DNA from: Rhodobacteraceae bacterium IMCC1335
GTDB lineage: Bacteria; Pseudomonadota; Alphaproteobacteria; Rhodobacterales; Rhodobacteraceae
Assembly: GCA_039640495.1 (NCBI GenBank)
Contig: CP046864.1
Coordinates: forward strand, 1,550,001 to 1,614,000
Direction of reading: 5' to 3'
DNA: 64,000 nucleotides
Shown here: piece by piece, positions 19,432 to 29,498 of the stretch
Position numbering within the stretch: position 1 is the stretch's first letter
Layout of the letters: each line of letters opens with the position of its first letter
Notes under the pieces: generated by a model
What the model saw: the letters and a program-made list of their open reading frames with translations, nothing else
Databases searched by the model: none
Told to the model about the DNA's origin: nothing
Made by a program: the position numbers and the translations under genes

Positions 19432-20559
19432 AGCGATGAATTTTGGTTTGATGGCTTGAAATAGTATCCGGTTTGCGTTCAAAGCGCGGGATACGCGCGG
19501 GGCTGCAATCTGGCGGCGTCTCGCAAGCATTTTTGTTAATGCCATCGCGCAAGAGATTCGGCGCCCCGCATTGATATAGATACTAAGCAGATTACACAAA
19601 ATAAAGCCGGTTGCCTGCCACGGAATGCGCGGTTCGGGTTTGATATTGGCGGCTTTTCAATTGCCAAACCCTACGCTGGTTAAGATGGTATCTCCGCAGA
19701 GTGGTCAGCGTTTCAGCCGATGATTGCGCAAAAAAATCCGCCAATGTTGCCGAGGCGGCTGCCCCTGCCTGCGCGCAATGATACGAGAAATTGAATATTA
19801 TGGGCAATGCATTCATAGAAAATATCAACTGCATCTTCTTCAAAACGCATAGTTGTTTTCATGGGGACGATATGAGGCTTTAAAAAAGGCTTTTTGGTAG
19901 ATGCACCTTCCGCGTCGGCGGTGATATTAAAATAGTTAGGAAGATCGCAACACGGCTGGTCAGCGTAAAGGTCGCGGCGTTAAGCCTCGTTGTGTTCGTC
20001 AACAAGGCATAGGCCGTATTTACATCGAGATCGAAATTTGCTGGATTATTCGCGATGCAACAGCGCGTGAACCGGCTCATATTTGCCAGCTTATCTTAAA
20101 ACCGCGTAAATTGATACAAATCTGTCAGTTTTGGAGGGTGATATAGGCTGTTTACTCCGATTTAATAAGGTAGAGCCCAGCTAATTTTCTTGACATCGCA
20201 AGTGACATAACACCGTGCTGACGGATTGACCGCTTTCTAGCGCTATTGTTTGTCTTGAGGCCATTTTGGCTGTGAGCTGAAAGATCTCAAGCTATTTTAA
20301 GCTTATTTCCGAATGTCACATGCGTTCATGTTATCCATTTATAATGACCAGTCGAATGATATATTTTTGTTAGGAAAAGATATATAGGGTTGGCTTGGCT
20401 GAAATTGCAGCATCGGATTATGGCTGCACATCTTAGCGCTTCTGTGGTAGGGGCACAGGCGGTGCCGCTCTTGGTTGCATGGATAGGGCTGCTAAAAACA
20501 TTTGTTTTTTTAAGCTAATTTACGTTAGGTTTCACCGCGCAAGGCTGTAAGGTGAGTTT
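19432..20559. other. Non-coding or eroded region
   Basis: About 1.1 kb with no gene I can support. Some minus-strand stretches near 19600-19860 (VDIFYECIAHNIQFLVSLRAG) look protein-like but are broken by stops. Confidence 0.35.
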
Positions 20560-21540
20560 ATGGATGACGCTCCAATCAAAGGCTGGAACCATATTCCAGA
20601 GGTTCCGATTAAAGTCTCTCCGTTTTTTAGGTGGCCTTTAAAGCCATCAGAGATGCTATCATGGATTTGGAATTCGTGGTTTTTAATTTCTGAAAAGCTG
20701 ATTATTATCGTGCTGGCCTTTGTGTCTTTTTATTGGTTTCAGCCCCCGCTTACTGAGGTAAAGGAATTTGCTTTTGGCTGGATTGCTGAAATGTATTTGC
20801 GCAATTTGGTTTTAATGACAGGTGTTGCAGGCGGGCTGCATCTTTATTTTTATACCTTTACCAAACAGGGCCAAACCCTCAAATATGATCCCCGCCCATT
20901 GATGAAAAACGGCAAGCAATTCACGCTTGGTGGGCAAATTCGCGATAATATGTTTTGGACCTTGGCCAGCGGCGTGACCATTTGGACAGGGTATGAAGCG
21001 TTAATGTTTTGGGCTTTGGCAAACGGCTACGCGCCCATGCTGACCTGGGCGGCCCATCCGGTTTGGTTTGTTGCCCTGTTTCTGCTGATCCCAATCTGGG
21101 AAAGTTTTTACTTTTATTGGATCCATCGGCTACTTCATGTCCCATTCATGTACAAATATGTGCATGCTTTGCATCATCGAAATATTAACGTTGGCCCATG
21201 GTCTGGGCTGTCTATGCATCCGGTTGAGCATGTCATTTACCTGGGCACCGTGTTGATCCATTGGGTGGTTGCCGCTCATCCAGTGCATATCTTGTATCAC
21301 CTGCAATATTATACATTGACCGCTGCCACCACGCATACAGGGTTTGAAGGTTTGATTGTGAAAAACCAAGACCGGCTAAAACTTGGTACCTTTCATCACC
21401 AAATGCATCATCGGTATTTTGAATGCAATTACGGGTCTTTGGAAATGCCGTGGGATAAATTGTTCGGGTCTTTTCACGATGGAACACAAGGCGCGGATGA
21501 GCGGATCAAGCAGCGCCGAAAACGCATGATGAACCCCTAA
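20560..21540 (+). CDS. Sterol desaturase/fatty acid hydroxylase family membrane protein
   Basis: A 326-residue integral membrane enzyme of the di-iron hydroxylase superfamily. Four to six helices surround the eight-His iron centre: HRLLH (189-193), HALHH (202-206), HPVEH (220-224) and HHQMHH (279-284). Such enzymes hydroxylate or desaturate lipids at the inner membrane using O2 and electrons from a reductase. The lipid substrate cannot be inferred; carotenoid, fatty acid and ornithine-lipid hydroxylases all share this fold. The ATG has an AAGGTGAG site. It is a single-gene unit with long gaps on both sides. Confidence 0.88.
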   Translation: MDDAPIKGWNHIPEVPIKVSPFFRWPLKPSEMLSWIWNSWFLISEKLIIIVLAFVSFYWFQPPLTEVKEFAFGWIAEMYLRNLVLMTGVAGGLHLYFYTFTKQGQTLKYDPRPLMKNGKQFTLGGQIRDNMFWTLASGVTIWTGYEALMFWALANGYAPMLTWAAHPVWFVALFLLIPIWESFYFYWIHRLLHVPFMYKYVHALHHRNINVGPWSGLSMHPVEHVIYLGTVLIHWVVAAHPVHILYHLQYYTLTAATTHTGFEGLIVKNQDRLKLGTFHHQMHHRYFECNYGSLEMPWDKLFGSFHDGTQGADERIKQRRKRMMNP

Positions 21541-22394
21541 ACAAGCCATCTGTAAAATCTGTTTGGCGGCCAACACACTTTTTAGTCTTAGCGCTGGGCG
21601 CAGATTAAGCTACGCGAAAAGATTTTAGGGCAACCTTTGGTCATACGGTTTGATATGATTTGCAGCTTCGTCATTGGGTTGAGGGTTGCATAGCCGCGCA
21701 TGGCTTTTGATAAAGCACCCACCCGCGCTTGATAGCCGCCTGTTAAAAACGTTTCTTAAATTGAAAAGGGCAAATTTTGAAGCAGCAAAGCCATAGACGG
21801 CTTCACGCGTCAGAGTGATTTTGCCCAGCTGATGTTCCAGCGCTGAGATCGAAAAATAGGTGATGTATCTTCATTTTGATTGGGTTTAAGTTAAAAATAA
21901 TAACTGTCATTTTAGTATGTTAGGACATTTCTTTGTTGTCTGTCAGCGGGTGACTAACAGAAAGGTGCAAGGGCATAGGCATGGCCCGGCATTCGTAAAA
22001 GGGCGCTTGGCTTAAGTTCCTTACACAATGCAACGCTGTTATTTGGAGAATTCGTAGGGGAGTTTAAGTGTCACTAATTTACAAAATTTAAATTAAAGTT
22101 AAATGAATTATGCCTCTTTACGGCATAAGCCTATTTCAAACACATACAAAATTCAGAGCGTATATGATGCAATAAGTGTCAAAAGAAACCGCATTTTTGT
22201 TACGTAGCTTTTCCGTTCGAGATCGGTTTTCTAGCTTAAAATAATGGCCTGATATGCGGTGCATTTTCCAATCAAAATACTGCATCGCAACGCTAAAAAC
22301 AATTTAAAAAATTGTCTTATTTTCTATTCCAATTCACTGATTACTTGTTAGGCTGATCAGCGGAAGACAACTAAAAAAATCAAGGAGTATAATA
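21541..22394. other. Gap; promoter region of the betaine-type ABC operon
   Basis: No gene is supported. The last 300 bases are A/T-rich and should carry the promoter of the ABC operon. The immediate leader contains AAGGAG 7 bases before the ATG. No riboswitch was recognised. Confidence 0.4.
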
Positions 22395-23351
22395 ATGAAG
22401 ACGTTATTGAAAGCCACATTGGCTTCTGCACTTTTGTCTGGCTTTGCAGCGCCGGCAGCCTTCGCGGCGGACGTTGTGATCGGCGTTCCTAATTGGCCCT
22501 CTGTTCGCGTTACGGCGCATGTTCTCAAAGTGGTTATGGAAGATAATTTTGGCTTGGAAGTTGAGCTTCAAAATGGCTCAAACCCAGTGGTTTTTGAAGC
22601 CATGGACACAGGTTCGATGCATGTGCATCCCGAAGTTTGGTTGCCAAACCAAACCAACTTGCACAATAAATTTGTGAAAGAAAAGAAAACTGTATCTGTG
22701 AACCCAAATGGTGTGGCTGGCGATCAGGCGATGTGTGTGACAGCGGGCACAGCGGCACGGACGGGTATCAGCGAGCTGGCAGAACTCACCAATCCCGATA
22801 TGGCTAAAAACTTTGACACTGATGGCGATGGAAAAGGCGAAATCTGGATCGGCGCGTCTGGTTGGGCATCAACAAATGTTGAAAAAATTCGCGCTAAATC
22901 CTATGGCTATGCCGAAACAATGAACCTGAAAGAGATGGATGAATCGCTTGCTCTGGCAGAGGTTGATGCCGCCGTTGCGCAAGATAAAAACATCGTCTTT
23001 TTCTGCTACACGCCACATCACATGTTTGCATTGCATGATCTTGTGATCTTGAAAGAGCCCGCCTATGACGCCTCAAAATGGAGCGTGAAACAGCCAACTG
23101 ATGGCGCTGATTGGTTGGAAGTTTCAGAAGCCCCCACCGCGTGGGATACGGCGTATTTGCACATTCACTTTGCGTCAGCTCTGGCCGATACAAATCCGGG
23201 TGCTGCAAAAATGCTATCACAAGCTGCGCTGAACACAGATATCGTTTCTGCCATGACCTACGCGCTCGTGGTTGAAAAGCAGGATCCTGCCGAGTTTGCT
23301 AAAAACTGGGTTGCCGAAAATTCTGATCTGGTCGATAGCTGGTTAAACTAA
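22395..23351 (+). CDS. Quaternary-amine type ABC transporter binding protein (ProX/OpuAC family)
   Basis: A 318-residue periplasmic protein with a signal peptide (1-24, AFA then ADVVIGV). The OpuAC/ProX fold is indicated by VIGVPNWPSVRVTAHVLKVV, a GSMHVHPEVWLPNQ segment and CYTPHHMFALHDLV, whose aromatic residues and His probably line the ligand pocket. Family members bind glycine betaine, carnitine, choline or related cationic zwitterions. Two Cys occur (AMCVTAG, FFCYTPHH). It leads an operon with an ATPase and a permease. A strong stem-loop follows, as is common after highly expressed binding-protein genes. The exact ligand is unknown; the nearby guanidino-type enzymes make a guanidino or betaine compound plausible. 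Confidence 0.88.
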   Translation: MKTLLKATLASALLSGFAAPAAFAADVVIGVPNWPSVRVTAHVLKVVMEDNFGLEVELQNGSNPVVFEAMDTGSMHVHPEVWLPNQTNLHNKFVKEKKTVSVNPNGVAGDQAMCVTAGTAARTGISELAELTNPDMAKNFDTDGDGKGEIWIGASGWASTNVEKIRAKSYGYAETMNLKEMDESLALAEVDAAVAQDKNIVFFCYTPHHMFALHDLVILKEPAYDASKWSVKQPTDGADWLEVSEAPTAWDTAYLHIHFASALADTNPGAAKMLSQAALNTDIVSAMTYALVVEKQDPAEFAKNWVAENSDLVDSWLN

Positions 23352-23370
23352 AAATAGCGTGAAGTGAAAT

Positions 23371-23404
23371 AAGCCAGCAGTGCCGTCGAATGCATTGCTG
23401 GCTT
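23371..23404 (+). terminator. Intra-operon stem-loop (partial terminator) after the binding protein
   Basis: A perfect 9-bp stem (AAGCCAGCA / TGCTGGCTT) with a 16-base loop, followed by TTAT. It lies between the binding-protein and ATPase genes and probably lowers downstream expression or protects the upstream mRNA. Confidence 0.7.
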
Positions 23405-23425
23405 TTATATGGCCGGGGGAAGCTT

Positions 23426-24475
23426 GTGTCCGAAGATGTAATAAAATTGGAACATGTGTGGAAAATTTTTGGTGAAAACGCCCAAGCAGCTATGGAAGCC
23501 ATCGAGGCGCGTAATCTTTCCAAAGATCAGGTTCTAAAAGAATTTAAATGTGTTGTGGGTATCGCGGATTGTTCATTTTCGGTGCGCAAAGGCGAGGTGT
23601 TCTGCGTGATGGGGCTGTCAGGATCCGGCAAGTCGACCATGGTGCGCCATCTCAATCGCTTGATCGAACCAACCGCCGGTTTCATCGAGGTGCTTGGAAA
23701 AGATATGCGGGCCTTGTCCGATGTTGATTTGCGTGCCATGCGCGCGCGGGAGATCGGTATGGTGTTTCAGCATATGGCGCTTTTGCCGCATCGTACGGTG
23801 CGCGACAATGTTGCCTTTCCCTTGCAAATTCGTGGTGAGTCAAAGGCGCGTAGATGGGACATATCCCAACAATGTTTGAACCTGGTCAACCTTAATGGAT
23901 ATGAAGATCGTTTCCCTTCTGAGCTTTCTGGCGGCATGCAGCAGCGCGTTGGTCTGGCCCGGGCCTTGGCCTCTGACCCTGAAGTTTTGTTGATGGATGA
24001 GCCGTTTTCGGCGCTGGACCCGTTGATCCGCCGGCAATTACAAGATCAATTTATGGATCTATCTAGGAATTTACAGAAAACAACGGTTTTTATAACCCAT
24101 GATTTGGATGAGGCAATTCGCATTGGCCATCGCATTGCGATTATGAAAGATGGCCGGATCGTACAAATTGGAACGCCTGAGGAAATCGTCACCCAACCTG
24201 CGGATGATTACGTCCGCGATTTCGTGGAAGGGATTTCGAAGTTAAAGCTTGTCTATGCGCATTCTATTATGGTGCCAATTGCCCAGTTTAAAGCGGCGTC
24301 GAACGATGATTTGTCTCAGTCTCCCAAAGCCCATCACGGCTGCGATTTGGATCGACTGATCGATATTTCTACAACAACAGAGCATCCAATCGTTATTCAA
24401 GATGACGACGGAAACGATATTGGTGTTATCGATAAAACCACCCTTCTGAAGGGCATTCAGGGAGGCAAAGCATGA
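23426..24475 (+). CDS. Betaine-type ABC transporter ATPase (ProV/OpuAA family)
   Basis: A 349-residue ATPase. GTG at 23426 is chosen because GGGGGAAG precedes it; an ATG 36 bases upstream has no ribosome site. Walker A is GLSGSGKST, the signature LSGGMQQRVGLARA, Walker B VLLMDEPFSALD and the switch His in FITHDLDEAI. The N-terminal VWKIFG plus a helical insert, and DVDLRAMRAREIGMVFQHMALLPH, are typical of ProV. The C-terminal 80 residues form a CBS-like regulatory domain (HPIVIQDDDGNDIGVIDK) that in relatives senses ionic strength or nucleotides. The stop overlaps the next start (ATGA). Confidence 0.9.
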   Translation: MSEDVIKLEHVWKIFGENAQAAMEAIEARNLSKDQVLKEFKCVVGIADCSFSVRKGEVFCVMGLSGSGKSTMVRHLNRLIEPTAGFIEVLGKDMRALSDVDLRAMRAREIGMVFQHMALLPHRTVRDNVAFPLQIRGESKARRWDISQQCLNLVNLNGYEDRFPSELSGGMQQRVGLARALASDPEVLLMDEPFSALDPLIRRQLQDQFMDLSRNLQKTTVFITHDLDEAIRIGHRIAIMKDGRIVQIGTPEEIVTQPADDYVRDFVEGISKLKLVYAHSIMVPIAQFKAASNDDLSQSPKAHHGCDLDRLIDISTTTEHPIVIQDDDGNDIGVIDKTTLLKGIQGGKA

Positions 24476-26031
24476 CCAAGGGCGCAGCACAAGAGACCGG
24501 TCTTGATGATCTGGCAAAAGATTTTATCGTTGAAAATAATGCGTATTACCAAACTGCTTTTGCCAAAATTCAACGCGCCGAAGGGGTTGTTTTCTCATGG
24601 AACACGATGGCAGCGGTGTTTGGCCCTTTATGGGGAGCCTTGCGAGGGGTCTGGGGGTTTTTCTGGGTATTTATCGTTTTAGAGCTCTTTGCTTTAGTGC
24701 AGATTGGCCGCGGGTTATGGGGCGAATTGGGAGGCGATAAAATAGAGCGCTATGAGCGCCTTTTAACCAATATCGCAAAACGGCAGGATCAAGCAAAAGC
24801 GCTGCAGGCCGCTGGCGATACGGATGCTGCGGCTGCAAAGTTAAAAATTGCGGCAAACTTACAGGCCGCTGCAGATAATGCACTGCTTGCGGCCGAGGCT
24901 GCTGCGGCGCAAGCCTCAGGGATATTACTCAGTGGGCTGGTTCTGTTTGGGCTGATTAAGTTGCTTGAAGGGTTCTACGCCAATATCGCCTATGAACGGC
25001 AATATTTGGCTTGGCGTTCAAATCCTAAAGTGCAAACCGGCGTGAATTGGCAAAGCGCGTTTTGGGGCGGCCTGTTGCTGCTTTGTATTTGGCCCCTTAC
25101 CTTGCTGCGTTTCACGGTGGCAAAAGCGGATGAGGTTCTTTCTGGGCTGACAGGTGGGGTGCTTGGCGGCTCAATACCGATCAGTGAGTTTCCAGTCGGT
25201 AAAGAGTATTTCTCGGCTTTAGCGCTGCATGGGGATAATGGTTTTGATGCTTTGGCGATCCGTTTCAGCGGTATTTTCGATGGGATTACGGCAGCAATAC
25301 GATGGACTTTAACCGGTATTGAAGTGCTTTTGATTGATACGCCTTGGCCCGTTGTTATGGTGGTCATTGTGGTGATTGCCCTGCGTTTGGCTGGACTGCG
25401 CGTGGCAATTTTTACCGCTGCAGCTTTGGCTTATCTGGCCTTTATGGGGCTGTGGGAAATGTCGATGATTACAGTGGCTTTGATCGGAACAGGAGCGTTT
25501 TTATGCGTTTTGTTTGGAATTCCTCTTGGCATTTGGTTTGGGAAAAGCTCCCGGGCCTACCGATTTGCTGAACCTGTTCTTGATTTCATGCAAACCATGC
25601 CCGCCTTTGTTTATTTAATCCCGATTATTGCGTTTTTTGGCACTGGAAAGCCCCCAGGCGTTTTGGCAACAATCATCTTTGCGATGCCGCCGGTGATCCG
25701 TCTGACGGCTTTGGGGATGCGCGGTGTACCCGAAACCACCAAAGAGGCAGCCGTGGCATTTGGGTGTTCGCGGTGGCAATTGCTGCGAAATGTGGAATTG
25801 CCATTGGCGATGCCATCGATCATGACGGGGATCAATCAAACCATATTGATGAGCCTGTCGATGGTGGTGATTGCATCGCTTATCGGCGCCGAAGGGCTGG
25901 GCGCGCTGATCCTTGAAGCGTTGCAATATGCGGCAAAAGGGCAGGGGCTGCTTGGTGGCTTGGCAATTTTGTTTTGCGCTATGGTGATCGATCGGATTGC
26001 TCAGGGATCGTATCGCCGCGGTCCCAAGTAG
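24472..26031 (+). CDS. Betaine-type ABC permease (ProW/OpuAB family) with long N-terminal extension
   Basis: A 519-residue permease, longer than the usual 280-350. The last 270 residues are a standard binding-protein-dependent permease domain: VLDFMQTMPAFVYLIPIIAF, then the EAA loop TKEAAVAFGCSRWQLLRNVELP. The first 200 residues form an extra module. It starts with a cytosolic segment and FSWNTMAAVFGPLWGALRGVWGF, reminiscent of DUF2628-type membrane domains. An Ala-rich helical stretch (RQDQAKALQAAGDTDAAAAK) and another helix pair follow. The extension may sense membrane state or the cytosol. It is the last gene of the three-gene operon. Confidence 0.85.
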   Translation: MTKGAAQETGLDDLAKDFIVENNAYYQTAFAKIQRAEGVVFSWNTMAAVFGPLWGALRGVWGFFWVFIVLELFALVQIGRGLWGELGGDKIERYERLLTNIAKRQDQAKALQAAGDTDAAAAKLKIAANLQAAADNALLAAEAAAAQASGILLSGLVLFGLIKLLEGFYANIAYERQYLAWRSNPKVQTGVNWQSAFWGGLLLLCIWPLTLLRFTVAKADEVLSGLTGGVLGGSIPISEFPVGKEYFSALALHGDNGFDALAIRFSGIFDGITAAIRWTLTGIEVLLIDTPWPVVMVVIVVIALRLAGLRVAIFTAAALAYLAFMGLWEMSMITVALIGTGAFLCVLFGIPLGIWFGKSSRAYRFAEPVLDFMQTMPAFVYLIPIIAFFGTGKPPGVLATIIFAMPPVIRLTALGMRGVPETTKEAAVAFGCSRWQLLRNVELPLAMPSIMTGINQTILMSLSMVVIASLIGAEGLGALILEALQYAAKGQGLLGGLAILFCAMVIDRIAQGSYRRGPK

Positions 26032-26073
26032 AACTTTTGAACGCGCTGGATCTTGCCAAACGCGATAGGGCAT

Positions 26074-26092
26074 CGCCCCAGCAGTTGGGGCG
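26074..26092 (+). terminator. GC-rich stem-loop after the ABC operon
   Basis: CGCCCC / GGGGCG stem with a 7-base loop, 43 bases after the permease stop. There is no U-run, so it is only a weak terminator candidate. Confidence 0.3.
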
Positions 26093-26303
26093 GCGCGCTG
26101 TCGCTGAATAACGCAGTCGCGAAGCGATTTAAAAACAGTCCAGAAAACTTCGCTGATCACCTATGCACCGTTTGCAATAGCTTAAAAATCTGCGAAGCTT
26201 TCTATGCGATTACACGACATGCAGGCTGAAAAGATCGTAAAAAATTTAAATCAAAAGATCTTTTAGGCTAAGCTGAAAAAAACTGGGTAGGGAGTGCGGG
26301 CCT

Positions 26304-27182
26304 ATGGCGAGGTTTAACTGGGGAATTAACAACGATTATGCACCTTTAAAACATGTTCTTTTAGGCAAGCCAGAATATTATCGTTGGGTAGAGGCCGGCC
26401 CCTTGATTGGCCGCACGCTTGCCAATGCCCATAAAACGGGCGCAAGATTTGATCTTCAAACGGCAATGGCCCAGCATGAACAGATGGTGGCAATCTATGA
26501 AGAAAACGGCGTGTGTTGTCATTATTTACGGCCAGACGAGACATTGCATCGAAATTTTTTCGCCCGGGACTCTTCGGCCATGACGCCCTGGGGCGCACTC
26601 ATTTGTCATATGCAGCTTAAGGTGCGGCGGGCCGATTACGTTACCGCAATTCAGTTTTATCAAGAAAATAATATCCCGATTTGGAATTTTGCAACTGCGG
26701 GTCATTTTGAGGGCGGAGATTTTGTCATTCTTGAACCGGGAAAGGTTTTGATTGGCTTTTGTGGAGAGCGTTCAGAAAAAGAAGGCGCAGAACAAATTGC
26801 ACAAATGGTGCGGCGCGAGGGTTGGGAAGCATTAACGGTGCCGATTAATCGGGAATTCGTGCATATGGATGGGCTTGTTGTGCCGCTTGATGAGAAACTA
26901 CTTGTGTCTTGCCTTGATGCGTTGGAGCCTTGGGTTGTCGATCAATTAAAGGCTTGGGGCTTTAGCTTTGTGGACGTGCCATATCGCGAGGCAAAGAATC
27001 TGGGTGTGAATCTGGTTGCTCTGGGAAATCATAAAGTTTTATCGATGCAAGGTGCCAATGAACTGAACGCAAAGATACGCGCCCTGGGGTTTGAGGTTTA
27101 TGATCCGGATATGTCGATGTTTACGCTGGGCGGGGGCGGGGTACATTGCTTAAGCCAAGCGCTGTGTCGCGATAATGTGTAA
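26304..27182 (+). CDS. Arginine deiminase/DDAH-superfamily amidinohydrolase
   Basis: A 292-residue protein of the guanidino-group modifying superfamily (arginine deiminase, dimethylargininase, amidinotransferase). Superfamily residues are all present: FARDS (86-90), EGGDF (136-140), the catalytic His in FVHMDG (H187) and the nucleophile Cys in GGGGVHC (C282). Such enzymes attack the guanidino carbon through a Cys thiouronium intermediate, releasing ammonia or an amine. The substrate is not readable. It follows the betaine-type ABC operon and precedes the gene cluster with two ureohydrolases, supporting a role with a guanidino compound. It has its own 5' region (272 bases) with a GGGAG site. 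Confidence 0.82.
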   Translation: MARFNWGINNDYAPLKHVLLGKPEYYRWVEAGPLIGRTLANAHKTGARFDLQTAMAQHEQMVAIYEENGVCCHYLRPDETLHRNFFARDSSAMTPWGALICHMQLKVRRADYVTAIQFYQENNIPIWNFATAGHFEGGDFVILEPGKVLIGFCGERSEKEGAEQIAQMVRREGWEALTVPINREFVHMDGLVVPLDEKLLVSCLDALEPWVVDQLKAWGFSFVDVPYREAKNLGVNLVALGNHKVLSMQGANELNAKIRALGFEVYDPDMSMFTLGGGGVHCLSQALCRDNV

Positions 27183-28009
27183 CCGGGCATCACAAATATT
27201 TATACTACTTGCATTTATTTGCGCGCTTTAAACGCGCTAGCGAATGCTCTCCATCTGTATATGGTGGCGGTTTTTAAGCCTGTCTTGCTGCGCTTATCCC
27301 CATTCATTTCATCGGGGTTATCAGTTTGGACGGATGTAAGAGCTCGATCAAAAGCCTGCTGCACTGAGTAAGAAAGATAGAGGTTTTTTATACATGCGGT
27401 CGGCAATTTGACCTGCGAAACCTATGCATTGCACTGATTAGGCCACGCTGAATTTAGAATGCCTTTATCGAGGGAGTGCTCTCTTCAAAAGTTACGGGCG
27501 TTCCTGTCCGGAAACGGGTCGCTATGTGTTTTGGTCTGTGAAGCGATGATAAGCTTCTTGGATTGTAAACGCATGTAATTAAAATATTTGCACTTAATAA
27601 GCAAAATAATTCATTTTTAAGAATTTAAACTTTGTGTCATCATCTGCCGTGACACTTCTAATATTTCAGTAAGGAGAGCGTCTATGCGGCGTTCAGGGGC
27701 TTGGATGCAGCTTTGTTTGAAACTGGGTGCGCGCGCGCGATGCGGCTGGTCCGCCCCTCATATATTGCCCGTTTCGGATATTTTTTTAGATGCCTTCGGA
27801 TTCTGCAGATCGGTGCGATTGGCAAGGCGCTTGACGCTATTTACCAAGCTTTTTTCTGGCCTCGATCAGGCTGCGATATGGATCAAAGCGCTTTGGGTCC
27901 AAGGTCTATGTTTAATTCAACCGAGAGAGGGCCGTATAGCGGCCCCCGGTGTTTATGGCGCCGCGCCCTATCAAAACTACAGGTCTCTTGGGGTGCAAAG
28001 GAGAGCAGA
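27183..28009. other. Leader region of the guanidino-type cluster; possible gene remnant
   Basis: The A/T-rich part (27560-27650) probably holds the promoter. A strong ribosome site (AAGGAGAG) precedes ATG at 27684, which opens a 109-codon frame (MRRSGAWMQL...) of unusual, Cys- and Arg-rich composition. It overlaps the aldehyde dehydrogenase start and resembles no family I know. It may be a leader ORF or the scar of a deleted gene. Confidence 0.35.
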
Positions 28010-29482
28010 ATGAAACCTTATAAGATGTTGATTGATGGCGAATGGGTCGAGGCCGGTGATGGCGGAACATTCACCAGTATTAACCCTGCGACAGGTGAAA
28101 AATGGGCGGAAATTCCAGAGGCCACGGCCGAAGATGTGGATTGCGCTGTGCGCGCCGCGCATAGGGCTTTTCTTACGGGGCCATGGGGGAAGATGAGCGC
28201 CACGCAACGCGGCCATTGTTTGCGCCGCTTGGCAGATTTACTTGCCGCGCAGTCTGAGGCGCTGGGAGAAATCGAAACGCGCGATACTGGAAAATTATTT
28301 GCAGAAACGCGGTGGCAGGCAAAATATATCAGCGAATTTTATCATTTTTTCGCTGGAGCGGCTGATAAAATCCATGGTGAAACGCTTCCGATTGATAAAC
28401 CGGATATGTTTGTTTTTACCAATCGTGAGCCCTTGGGGGTGATTGCCGCAGTTGTGCCATGGAACAGCCAGTTGTTTTTGGCAGCGGTAAAAATCGGACC
28501 CGCGCTTGCCGCGGGAAACACCATTGTTATGAAAGCCTCGGAACATGCACCTGCGGCGCTGTTAGAGTTTGGAAAGTTGATCGCGCAAGCAGGCATTCCC
28601 GATGGGGTAGTCAACATCGTGACGGGGCATGGTGATCCTTGTGGGAAGGTGCTTACCTCGCATCCGATGGTGGCGCGTGTTTCCTTCACAGGGGGGCCGG
28701 GTTCTGCCCGTCATGTGATTCAAAATACGACGGAAAATTTCGCCGAACTCAGTTTGGAACTGGGGGGGAAATCTCCGTTTATCGTGTTTGAGGATGCGGA
28801 TATTGAAAGCGCAGTAAACGGATCAGTCGCGGGCATATTTGGGGCGTCTGGGCAAAGCTGTGTGGCGGGTTCGCGTTTGCTTGTGCATGAAGATATCGCG
28901 GATGAATTTTTAAAGCGGATGGTGAAGATTGCACAGGCCGTTACGATTGGCGATCCAATGGCTGGCGAAACCGAGATGGGGCCTTTATGTACCTATGGGC
29001 AGATCGAAAACATCGAACGCGAGGTCGCGCGCGCTGTTGAGGAAGGCGCTCAGATCCTAAGCGGTGGAAAACGGGCAAATGCCGGTTCGGAACTGTATTA
29101 TGAGCCAACGATCATCGACTGCCCCGCGCCAAATCTTCACATAGTTGATACGGAATTATTCGGGCCGGTTTTAAGCGTGCTGCGGTTTAAAACCGAAAGC
29201 GAGGCCTTGGCTTTGGCCAATGATACGGTGCATGGCCTTGCCGCAGGGATTTTTACCAAAGACAGCGCGCGGGCGCTGCGGATGTCAAAATCTGTACGGG
29301 CGGGCATTGTTTGGGTGAATACTTATCGGGCGGTCTCTCCCATTGCTGAGTTCGGTGGAATGAAAAACTCAGGCTATGGCCGCGAAAGCGGCTTTCAAGC
29401 CGTTTATGATTATACGCGCCCGAAAACTGTATGGATGAACATGTCTTCAGAGCCGTTGGGCAGCCAGTTCGTATCTCGTTAA
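28010..29482 (+). CDS. NAD(P)-dependent aldehyde dehydrogenase
   Basis: A 490-residue ALDH from ATG at 28010, with AAGGAGAG 5 bases upstream. The much longer open frame upstream is not homologous to ALDH. Catalytic residues are N152 (PWN), E250 (LELGGK) and C284 (GQSCVAGSR); the cofactor loop SFTGGPGSARHV is present. It oxidises an aldehyde to a carboxylate in the cytoplasm. As first gene of the cluster it could oxidise 4-guanidinobutyraldehyde, as KauB does in arginine catabolism. That role is inferred from the ThDP enzyme and ureohydrolases downstream. The gap to the next gene is only 16 bases. Confidence 0.9.
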   Translation: MKPYKMLIDGEWVEAGDGGTFTSINPATGEKWAEIPEATAEDVDCAVRAAHRAFLTGPWGKMSATQRGHCLRRLADLLAAQSEALGEIETRDTGKLFAETRWQAKYISEFYHFFAGAADKIHGETLPIDKPDMFVFTNREPLGVIAAVVPWNSQLFLAAVKIGPALAAGNTIVMKASEHAPAALLEFGKLIAQAGIPDGVVNIVTGHGDPCGKVLTSHPMVARVSFTGGPGSARHVIQNTTENFAELSLELGGKSPFIVFEDADIESAVNGSVAGIFGASGQSCVAGSRLLVHEDIADEFLKRMVKIAQAVTIGDPMAGETEMGPLCTYGQIENIEREVARAVEEGAQILSGGKRANAGSELYYEPTIIDCPAPNLHIVDTELFGPVLSVLRFKTESEALALANDTVHGLAAGIFTKDSARALRMSKSVRAGIVWVNTYRAVSPIAEFGGMKNSGYGRESGFQAVYDYTRPKTVWMNMSSEPLGSQFVSR

Positions 29483-29498
29483 TTTGAAAGGGACGAAA

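Noticed and set aside
26100..28000. A guanidine riboswitch before the guanidino-type genes
   Set aside because: No recognisable ykkC-type conserved core was found by eye; structure searches are needed to exclude other classes.
27701..28009. Upstream extension of the aldehyde dehydrogenase frame
   Set aside because: No ALDH homology; the ATG at 28010 has a strong ribosome site and starts the conserved N-terminus.
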